Shown: positions 1-5,188 of the stretch, piece after piece
Position numbering within the stretch: position 1 is the first letter of the stretch
How the letters are laid out: each line of letters opens with the position of its first letter
NCBI GenBank assembly: GCA_036654415.1
Contig: JAVVSB010000049.1
Location: 1 to 10,739 of the forward strand
DNA from: Mucinivorans sp036654415
GTDB lineage: Bacteria; Bacteroidota; Bacteroidia; Bacteroidales; Rikenellaceae
Length of the DNA: 10,739 nt
Direction: 5' to 3'
Made by a program: the position numbers and the translations under genes
The notes under the pieces: model-generated
What the model was told of the DNA's origin: nothing
Seen by the model: the letters and a program-made list of their open reading frames with translations, nothing else
The model's database searches: none

Positions 1-2
1 AC

Positions 3-125
3 AGCCTCTCCATCACCACTAAACCCAATACAACAGGTGCTCCACGCTCGGGCGAAGTTGTTCTTTATGTCAAAAAGAGTGACCTGACGCGCATCTGGAC
101 CATCGTGAAGATAACCCAAAATTAA
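3..125 (+). CDS. 3' end of a BACON-like repeat protein (partial, 5' end outside window)
   Basis: Only the last 40 codons and the TAA stop are present; the reading frame enters from the left edge. The translated tail is closely similar to the C-terminus of the next gene: both carry S-L-x-I-T-T-x-P-N-T-T-G-A-P-R, then GEV and a final hydrophobic strand ending I-T-Q. This is the last beta-strand region of a BACON-like (Bacteroidetes-associated carbohydrate-binding, often N-terminal) Ig-like fold. The stop lies 11 bp before the next start, so the two are probably cotranscribed tandem duplicates. Function is inferred only from the paralogue, most likely a secreted or surface protein. N-terminal features cannot be seen. 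Confidence 0.8.
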   Translation, partial: SLSITTKPNTTGAPRSGEVVLYVKKSDLTRIWTIVKITQN

Positions 126-136
126 GTAATACGATT

Positions 137-1051
137 ATGAAAACAATAATTAAAACCTTACTTATGGTCTGTGTGATTTTGGGCCTTAGTAGTTGTAAAT
201 TGACCGAAAAGGAGTACCCTGTGGAGCTTGGTATAAAAAATCCAAACGTCTACATCATTAATTCTAATGGAGATAATACAGGTGTCTGTTATATGCAAAT
301 ATCGGGTATAGAGCCTGGTGGTCTGGAGTTTAGTTTTGGGGATAAATGGTGTACCAAGGCCGAACTGTCTACCTCGAGACCCAATGGCTATGTCCCTTTT
401 ATTATCTATGCTGAGCCCAATAACGGTTCCAATGTACGCTCTTGCAGCCTTACTGCTACCTCTAGGTCTACTGGGGAGCAATATCGTGCCACTGTTGTGC
501 AGCCCCCAATGAGCTTTACTGCTCCCAAAGAGGGCGGAGAATATAAATTATCAGCGGGAATACTAGGAATTAAGGATGCAATGGTAGGTAATCTCCCATC
601 TTTAGAATTCACAAAACTATATTCTTCGGGTGGTGGTTACTCCGAATTATCATTGCAGATGAATGTAGAACCAAATTTAGGTGATAAACCACGTTCCGAG
701 GTGCTATCTATCCCCATGATGCTCTACCCTAAGTTGAAAGTAGATAACAACGTGACTCTTCTCTTTACTGTAGAGCAGCTCCCTGGTGCAGGCTTGGTGG
801 CCACTCCTGCTAACTTTGCCTTCGAGGCCAACGGAGGAACTCAGTCAGCTCAAGTTAATCTATCGAACTGGTGGTATAACTCATATATGCCCATTATGTC
901 GTGGTGCACAGTCGATAAAACCTTGGATAACAGTCTTGTTATAACCACCGAACCCAATACAACTGGGGCTCCGCGTACTGGTGAAGTTACTATTTTTGTC
1001 CCTAACGGGAAGGGCGAGATTACCACCAAGGTTATCATAACCCAAAAATAG
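137..1051 (+). CDS. BACON-like repeat lipoprotein, probably surface exposed
   Basis: A 304-aa protein with a type II signal peptide: basic start, hydrophobic residues 7-17 and lipobox L-S-S-C with Cys20. The residues after the Cys (K-L-T-E-K-E) are acidic and lysine rich, resembling the Bacteroidetes lipoprotein export signal for the outer surface. Three beta-rich repeats are suggested, at about 28-122, 126-215 and 221-304. Repeats 1 and 3 each have a Trp-Cys pair (W71-C72, W256-C257) where BACON domains often have a Trp; repeat 2 lacks it. Such proteins are thought to bind glycans or mucin, but no catalytic motif is visible and the ligand is unknown. The start is set by the signal peptide; no Shine-Dalgarno is seen. 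It is a tandem paralogue of the gene that ends 11 bp upstream. It could also be a generic Ig-like adhesin or fimbria-like lipoprotein. Confidence 0.8.
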   Translation: MKTIIKTLLMVCVILGLSSCKLTEKEYPVELGIKNPNVYIINSNGDNTGVCYMQISGIEPGGLEFSFGDKWCTKAELSTSRPNGYVPFIIYAEPNNGSNVRSCSLTATSRSTGEQYRATVVQPPMSFTAPKEGGEYKLSAGILGIKDAMVGNLPSLEFTKLYSSGGGYSELSLQMNVEPNLGDKPRSEVLSIPMMLYPKLKVDNNVTLLFTVEQLPGAGLVATPANFAFEANGGTQSAQVNLSNWWYNSYMPIMSWCTVDKTLDNSLVITTEPNTTGAPRTGEVTIFVPNGKGEITTKVIITQK

Positions 1052-1063
1052 GGATAATGGGGG

Positions 1064-1169
1064 CTTCTGAAAATTAGATTTTTTAAGGCGCACAAGGTCA
1101 CAAAACTGGAGTTTACTCACCGTAAATGAGGATTTTGCGTCTTGCTGTTCAACGCAGAAATTTTAGAAG
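1064..1169. repeat. Structured intergenic element with nested inverted repeats
   Basis: This non-coding block folds back on itself in three layers. Outer arms 1064-1075 and 1158-1169 pair at 11 of 12 positions, counting one G-T wobble. Middle arms 1093-1105 and 1133-1144 pair through CAAG/CTTG, two G-T wobbles and C-AAAA/TTTT-G. The apical arm is TTTAC (1112-1116) with GTAAA (1122-1126). Alternative pairings exist, for example TTCTG 1065-1069 with CAGAA 1155-1159, and TGCGT 1136-1140 with ACGCA 1152-1156. The wobbles fit an RNA fold on the + strand. It could be a REP/MITE-like dispersed repeat or part of the 3' end of the upstream transcript. No open frame spans it. Confidence 0.55.
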
Positions 1170-1183
1170 TTACCTAATATGTT

Positions 1184-1221
1184 AATCGCCCCCAATGAAA
1201 TTTGTTTCATTGGGGGCGATT
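1184..1221. terminator. Perfect 17-bp hairpin, probable bidirectional terminator
   Basis: Arms 1184-1200 and 1205-1221 are perfectly complementary over 17 bp around a TTTG loop, with a GCCCCC/GGGGGC core. The hairpin lies between the convergent ends of the BACON-like gene and rpoN, 14 bp past the rpoN stop. Neither strand has a T-run after the stem, so it is not a textbook intrinsic terminator; it may act as a 3' stabilising stem or need another factor. Confidence 0.7.
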
Positions 1222-1235
1222 GGTTGAACATAGCC

Positions 1236-2660
1236 CTACGCCTTTTTGCGCAGTCGGGCTACTGGTATGTCGAGCCCCTCTCGATATTTGGCCACCGTGC
1301 GGCGCGCAATGTTGAAGCCACGTCCTTGGAGCAGTTCCATTAGCTGTTCGTCGGTCATGGGCTCTGTGGGCGATTCGCCCTCCACAGCCTGCCGCAGGAT
1401 ACGTTTAATCTCACGCGTTGATACATCCACCCCCGAAGTGGTGGATAGCCCTTCGGAAAAGAAATATTTCAACAAAAAGATGCCAAAATGGGTCTGTATA
1501 TATTTGCTGTTGACCACGCGCGAGATGGTCGAGATATCGAATCCAGCTTTGATGGCTATATCTTTGAGAATCATGGGACGCAGAGCGGCCTCTTGCCCCT
1601 CTTTGAAATATTCGCGCTGAAACTCCAGTATGGCGGTCATGGTCTTGGTCAGGGTCTGTTGGCGTTGTTTGATGGCGGCAATAAACCACCGTGCAGAATC
1701 AATCTTCCCCTTTATAAATTGCAGAGCCTCTTTGTCCGAGCTCTCTTGGCTACCTAACGAACGCTCAGCCATGCGTAGGTAAGAGTTGTTGATTTTTAGT
1801 TCTGGTATGCCACGGCTCGAAAGACGCAAATCGAAGACATCCTCCAGAGCATCGTAGTCCAAAATAAAGTCAGGCGTAATAGTGGGGCTGGCTGCGGCCC
1901 CGTCGTCTGAGTAGCCGTTCGATGGGCGTGGGTTGAGCGATATAATATCTTCAATGGCTCCGCGTAGCTGTTCGTCGCTGACTTTTAGGCGCGTCTTAAT
2001 TTTATCGTAGTGTTTTTTTGAGAACTCCTCGAAACACTCCTTGACAATGGTTCTGGCCAGTGCGGTCTGTTCACTCTTATCGCGTAAATCATCCAGCTGT
2101 ATCAGCAGACACTCCTGCAAGGTTCGGGCCCCGATACCCGAAGGCTCGACCTGGTGAATTACCCCTAACACATCGATAACCTCCTCTTCGCTACACTCCA
2201 TACCTTGAGTAAAGGCCAAATCGTCGCACACCGACTCTATGGGGCGGCGTAGGTAACCATCGCTGTCGAGTGAGCCTATCAGAAAGTATGCTATCTCTTG
2301 CTGTTTTGAGGTGAGGCTGTAATAGGAGAGTTGTTCAAGCAGGAAGTCCGATAGTGAACGGCTCTGCGATAGTGTTGGGGTGTAGTGTTCCTCTTGGGCA
2401 CGGTTGTTGTTGACCTTAAGCCGATAGCTCGAAGCCTCCTGCTCACCACGGATATACTCCTCTATAGTGGCGTTTTCGCGCTCGGCAATCTGCTCGGCAC
2501 TGAGTTCTTTCTCTTCTAACACTGGGTTTTCCTCCATCTCTTCTTTAATACGCGACTCAAGTGCCATGGTGGGTAACTCCAGCAACTTGATACCCTGTAT
2601 CTGTTGTGGTGAAAGCCGCTGAAGCAGTCGTTGCTCAAGTGATAGCGTAATGTTTGACAT
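1236..2660 (-). CDS. rpoN: RNA polymerase sigma-54 factor RpoN
   Basis: A 474-aa sigma-54 factor, which directs core RNA polymerase to -24/-12 promoters and needs an AAA+ enhancer-binding protein to open them. Region I (residues 1-50) has the expected Gln/Leu-rich stretch (SLEQRLLQRLSPQQIQGIKL) and the NPVLEE motif. An acidic region II follows, then the core-binding domain (about 95-285) and the DNA-binding domain (about 315-472), with a helix-turn-helix near 366-385. The RpoN box ARRTVAKYRE at 452-461 is complete; it reads the -24 element. Length is usual for the family, and the ATG start gives a complete region I. The gene sits alone on the - strand, convergent with the BACON-like genes, 133 bp after yidD. 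A consensus sigma-54 promoter just upstream suggests autoregulation. No enhancer-binding protein gene is in the window. Confidence 0.97.
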   Translation of the reverse strand: MSNITLSLEQRLLQRLSPQQIQGIKLLELPTMALESRIKEEMEENPVLEEKELSAEQIAERENATIEEYIRGEQEASSYRLKVNNNRAQEEHYTPTLSQSRSLSDFLLEQLSYYSLTSKQQEIAYFLIGSLDSDGYLRRPIESVCDDLAFTQGMECSEEEVIDVLGVIHQVEPSGIGARTLQECLLIQLDDLRDKSEQTALARTIVKECFEEFSKKHYDKIKTRLKVSDEQLRGAIEDIISLNPRPSNGYSDDGAAASPTITPDFILDYDALEDVFDLRLSSRGIPELKINNSYLRMAERSLGSQESSDKEALQFIKGKIDSARWFIAAIKQRQQTLTKTMTAILEFQREYFKEGQEAALRPMILKDIAIKAGFDISTISRVVNSKYIQTHFGIFLLKYFFSEGLSTTSGVDVSTREIKRILRQAVEGESPTEPMTDEQLMELLQGRGFNIARRTVAKYREGLDIPVARLRKKA

Positions 2661-2699
2661 AAAATATGTAGTGATGGTGAGTTTGGTTCTTATATTTTG

Positions 2700-2716
2700 A
2701 GCAAATTACGTGCCAA
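2700..2716 (-). promoter_or_regulatory. Consensus sigma-54 (-24/-12) promoter in front of rpoN
   Basis: Read on the - strand the site is TTGGCACGTAATTTGCT. It matches the established sigma-54 consensus YTGGCACGnnnnTTGCW at every fixed base. The GG (2714-2713) and GC (2702-2701) are separated by exactly 10 bp, the required spacing. The predicted start of transcription is near 2689, giving a leader of about 30 nt before the rpoN ATG at 2660. It is the only perfect match I found in the window and lies in non-coding DNA. The inference is that RpoN activates or represses its own gene. I see no clear enhancer-binding site upstream. Confidence 0.85.
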
Positions 2717-2736
2717 AACGAAAAAAACCCATGGAG

Positions 2737-2744
2737 CAAAGATA
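2737..2744 (-). promoter_or_regulatory. Candidate housekeeping -7 element for rpoN
   Basis: The - strand reads TATCTTTG, a match to the Bacteroidetes sigma-ABfr -7 element TAnnTTTG. It lies 77 bp before the rpoN start codon and upstream of the sigma-54 site. No convincing -33 TTTG is found at the expected distance, so this is a moderate call. If used, transcripts would run across the sigma-54 site. Confidence 0.4.
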
Positions 2745-2793
2745 ATATAAATTTTGGATTATTGTCCCTTCTCTTCTATCGAGTTACTACACC

Positions 2794-3030
2794 TTAAGCA
2801 GGGTCGTACCCTGAACCACCCCATGGATGGCATCTTGAAAGACGGCGAATAGTGAGGTATAACCCCTTTAGAACTCCATGCTTACGCAGGGCATCCAGGG
2901 CGTACTGCGAACAGGTGGGGGTGAAACGACACGAGGAGGGAAAATATGGCGAGATACAATATTGATAGAACTTAATGAGCCCCAGAAAGGGCCATATCGC
3001 CAAGTTTTGAAAAAATTTTCTTAATGCCAT
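2794..3030 (-). CDS. yidD: Membrane protein insertion efficiency factor YidD
   Basis: A 78-aa protein of the YidD family, a small inner-membrane-associated factor that helps YidC-dependent membrane protein insertion. The hallmarks are all present: an N-terminal amphipathic/hydrophobic segment (about 10-30, with FYQYCISP), the CRFTPTCSQYA motif (34-44) and the C-terminal CHPWGGSGYDPA (67-78). The ATG at 3030 is chosen; an in-frame TTG two codons upstream (3036) is possible. The gene overlaps the 3' end of rnpA by 59 bp in another frame, and the rnpA-yidD pairing is the classical arrangement. It is the last gene of the - strand operon; no clear terminator hairpin follows before rpoN. Confidence 0.95.
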   Translation of the reverse strand: MALRKFFQNLAIWPFLGLIKFYQYCISPYFPSSCRFTPTCSQYALDALRKHGVLKGLYLTIRRLSRCHPWGGSGYDPA

Positions 3031-3388
3031 CTTCAATCTGCCTATATTCTAGTTGTTCACTGGCGGTGTAGTTTAGCGCAATCTCCATTGCGATTCCGTT
3101 TTGGATAAGTATCTCTTCCAACTCCATGCGGCAGAGTCGATAGGCCTCTTTTGTGCGTCTGCGTAACAGGTTGCGTGTCACGGCTCTGTGGTGTATCTTT
3201 TTTGGTACCACAAACATAGCCTTTATGTGCTCTCCTTCGGAGTATTCTCGTATTACAAAGGTACAACGCAGTGGGTAACCCTTGCACGAGGAGCCCTGGT
3301 CAAATAGTGTGGTGATGGTTTGTCGCAGGTATATTCGTTGTTCTTTGCCAAGGGTGGCCTTTGAGTGGGGTTCCTGTCTATTTTGCAT
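2972..3388 (-). CDS. rnpA: Ribonuclease P protein component RnpA
   Basis: A 138-aa protein subunit of RNase P, which helps the catalytic RNA bind and cut the 5' leader of pre-tRNAs. The N-terminal TLGKEQR (12-18) followed by ITTLF, the basic RNR motif RNLLRRRTKEAYR (72-84) and the VVPKK strand (60-64) are typical. ATG 3388 is preferred because family proteins start only a few residues before TLGKE. A longer frame opens at a GTG (3499) but would overlap hemD by 122 bp with a low-complexity N-terminus. With ATG 3388 the overlap with the hemD stop is 11 bp, suggesting translational coupling. An AAAGGAGG lies about 20 nt upstream, inside hemD, too far for a normal Shine-Dalgarno. Confidence 0.93.
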   Translation of the reverse strand: MQNRQEPHSKATLGKEQRIYLRQTITTLFDQGSSCKGYPLRCTFVIREYSEGEHIKAMFVVPKKIHHRAVTRNLLRRRTKEAYRLCRMELEEILIQNGIAMEIALNYTASEQLEYRQIEDGIKKIFSKLGDMALSGAH

Positions 3389-4238
3389 TGATTGGTGTAG
3401 TGGTACTACCTCCTTTTCTGAGTGTGGCTGCTGTCGAGTAGCTGCTTGTACTCTTGGTGGCGGGGCAGCGCAGTGCGAAATCTTCGATACTCTGGCCACT
3501 CTCCACGCTATTGATAAAGCTATCTAGAGCCATGGTCATTGATGGGTATTGTGGCGTTGGGACCATCAAGTCCACATCTTCGCCTGCGGCGTGCACGGCC
3601 TGGGCTGTGGTCTGGCCAAAGGTGGCCAAAAAGAATTTAGCTCGTTGGGCTTTGGGGAAATTTTCGGTCAAGGCCTTGATTTCGGCAGGGCTATAAAAAA
3701 CAGCTATATCGTAATGCGAAAGGTTGATATTTGACAGGTCCGAGGCCACAGTGCGCGCCAAGATTACCTTGCTGAATTTGATACCAGCCTTGGTGAGCAT
3801 CTCTGGAATTTCAGCCTTGTGTGGCTCGCAGAGTGGTACTATATATTTCAGCTCTTTATGTTTACTCATCACCTCAATTAGTTGGGCAAAGGTACTCTCT
3901 CCGAAAAATATTTTACGTTTACGATATACTATATATTTTTGTAGGTAGTTGGCGATGGCCTCGCTGATACAAAAGTATTTCATAACCTCAGGGATGGCTA
4001 TACGCCCCTCTTCGGATAGCCTAAAGAAGTGGTCAACTGCCGTGCGCGAGGTGAAAATTACAGCCGTGTGGTCCAAAATATCAACTCGTTGTGCACGAAA
4101 TTCACGAAGCAAAACCCCCTCAATGGTGATAAACGGAAAGAAGTCTATCTCCAAATTGTGTTTTGCCGAGAGTTCCGAAAAAGGCGATTTATCTGTTGCA
4201 GGTTGAGGTTGCGATATAAGTATACGTCTGATTTTCAA
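3378..4238 (-). CDS. hemD: Uroporphyrinogen-III synthase HemD (Bacteroidetes type)
   Basis: A 286-aa HemD-like protein, predicted to cyclise hydroxymethylbilane to uroporphyrinogen III in the cytoplasmic haem/sirohaem pathway. The N-terminal ILISQPQP and the TSRTAVDHFF segment (63-72) match the first half of the fold. In the second half, IAVFYSPAEIKAL (178-190) and FFLATFGQTTAQAVHAAG (202-219) match the conserved S/T-P-x and G-x-T-T-A motifs. The family core ends near 246. The remaining 40 residues are Ser/Thr rich, unlike the usual ending, and coincide with the region before rnpA. The start is TTG: an in-frame stop lies upstream, no ATG lies between, and residues 1-12 already match the family start. 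It follows the DUF4271 gene by 27 bp. HemD proteins are poorly conserved, so the call rests on motif pattern and gene order. Confidence 0.85.
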   Translation of the reverse strand: MKIRRILISQPQPATDKSPFSELSAKHNLEIDFFPFITIEGVLLREFRAQRVDILDHTAVIFTSRTAVDHFFRLSEEGRIAIPEVMKYFCISEAIANYLQKYIVYRKRKIFFGESTFAQLIEVMSKHKELKYIVPLCEPHKAEIPEMLTKAGIKFSKVILARTVASDLSNINLSHYDIAVFYSPAEIKALTENFPKAQRAKFFLATFGQTTAQAVHAAGEDVDLMVPTPQYPSMTMALDSFINSVESGQSIEDFALRCPATKSTSSYSTAATLRKGGSTTTPINAK

Positions 4239-4265
4239 AGTTTTATCTTTTTGATGATTACCACA

Positions 4266-5090
4266 TTAAAATTTCACCACGGCAGCCACAATCAGGCTTA
4301 ATGGAAATAATTCGACGGTGCAAAGGTACAAAATCCACTGCATAAAAGAAAATTTATTGAGTGAAAAGTATATTGCTTGTCGTATTTGGTGTACCACAAT
4401 AACTAGGAGTATGGTGGCAATAAGGGCGTAGTGGAGTGATGGATTAACTGCCATAACCAACATCAATGGTGTTAAAAAAATGGCAAAAATAGAGAGGTCA
4501 AATTTCCAAAGTTTGTTACTCACTTTGTGTAACGTGAGTTGAGGGTCTCCTAGTTGCATGAGTAATGTGATTATCAAACGCCCCACAAATACGAGTCCAA
4601 TGGCTGAAATACCAGCTACTAAAAACTTCCATCCGTGGATTGTAGGTTCGTTGGCCATGACCATAGCTCCAGCTCCAATTGCCAAAGATAGGTTGGCCGT
4701 CAGGGTGGCCAAATTCAGGAAACGGTGGTACTCGTTGTACGATTCATCGATAAACATCAGTGACCCTCTCACCGACAGGGTGCTCTTTATCACCACTCCA
4801 AGCAGTCGCCAGTGGCGATGCATAATGTAGCAATATAGGCAAATTATCGGCAGGCATACTGTAGCCACTTGCCAGGAGTTATCCGTTGAGTATCCCAGTG
4901 AGAGTGGCGGCTCTTTTGAGGTATACGCCAGGGAGGAGTAAGAAAAAATTTCGCCTTGATTTCTAGCCGCCTTAGGCAGATAGTTAAAGGTCAAGGTGTC
5001 AACTGGCCACACCACCTCTTGGGGTATGTAACTCTCAAAAGCAGATGCTCCTTGGTAGGGCTGATGGGTTATGTATGGTGGATGAGGCAA
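4266..5090 (-). CDS. DUF4271 family integral membrane protein
   Basis: A 274-aa membrane protein. A soluble, Pro/Tyr-rich N-terminus (1-70) is followed by about six hydrophobic segments near 73-90, 124-145, 154-178, 199-215, 219-237 and 250-271. The length, topology and position directly before hemD fit the DUF4271 family, which is conserved in Bacteroidetes and has no known function. The family name is from memory of this gene order and sequence type. The frame opens at a TTG with an in-frame TAA just upstream and no internal ATG before residue 90, so the TTG start is likely but not certain. It is the first gene of the hemD-rnpA-yidD operon and diverges from the DUF4838 gene. A role linked to haem or membrane assembly would be guesswork. 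Confidence 0.8.
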   Translation of the reverse strand: MPHPPYITHQPYQGASAFESYIPQEVVWPVDTLTFNYLPKAARNQGEIFSYSSLAYTSKEPPLSLGYSTDNSWQVATVCLPIICLYCYIMHRHWRLLGVVIKSTLSVRGSLMFIDESYNEYHRFLNLATLTANLSLAIGAGAMVMANEPTIHGWKFLVAGISAIGLVFVGRLIITLLMQLGDPQLTLHKVSNKLWKFDLSIFAIFLTPLMLVMAVNPSLHYALIATILLVIVVHQIRQAIYFSLNKFSFMQWILYLCTVELFPLSLIVAAVVKF

Positions 5091-5111
5091 AGTGTTTTTT
5101 TAATTACGGCA

Positions 5112-5119
5112 CAAAGTTA
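5112..5119 (-). promoter_or_regulatory. Candidate -7 element for the DUF4271-hemD-rnpA-yidD operon
   Basis: The - strand reads TAACTTTG, matching TAnnTTTG. It lies 21 bp before the TTG start at 5090, implying a very short leader of about 10-15 nt. No good -33 TTTG is visible upstream, where the sequence is A/T rich. Confidence 0.5.
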
Positions 5120-5133
5120 CCGAATTTTTTTAG

Positions 5134-5141
5134 TATATTTG
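5134..5141 (+). promoter_or_regulatory. Candidate -7 element for the DUF4838 gene set
   Basis: The + strand reads TATATTTG, matching TAnnTTTG, 47 bp before the ATG at 5189. The implied leader is about 40 nt and A/T rich, with no Shine-Dalgarno, as usual in Bacteroidetes. Its -33 region would overlap the oppositely directed -7 element at 5112-5119. No clear TTTG is seen there. Confidence 0.55.
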
Positions 5142-5188
5142 TAAATCGTATGGTTTTAACTATTTCAAAACGTAAAATTACATTTACA

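Noticed and set aside
478..491. Second sigma-54-like site on the - strand (TGGCACGATATTGC)
   Set aside because: The GG-to-GC spacing is 9 bp instead of 10, which is known to abolish function, and it lies inside the BACON-like coding region with no - strand gene downstream.
1246..1757. Open frames on the + strand across rpoN
   Set aside because: They are shadows of the rpoN coding sequence, with no recognisable domains or start signals.
2552..2566. Near-consensus -24/-12 sequence on the - strand inside rpoN
   Set aside because: Spacing is right but the -12 element is TCGC rather than TTGC, and the bases encode conserved region I residues of RpoN; a chance match is the simpler reading.
3406..3413. 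AAAGGAGG as the Shine-Dalgarno of rnpA
   Set aside because: It is about 20 nt from the ATG, far outside the working range, and encodes Lys-Gly-Gly of hemD; Bacteroidetes rarely rely on such sites.
3389..3499. Longer RnpA starting at GTG 3499
   Set aside because: The extra 37 residues are low complexity, overlap hemD by 122 bp and precede the point where RnpA similarity begins.
5045..5188. Upstream ATG for the DUF4838 protein at 5045
   Set aside because: It would bury the lipoprotein signal peptide, overlap the divergent gene and lie upstream of the likely promoter.
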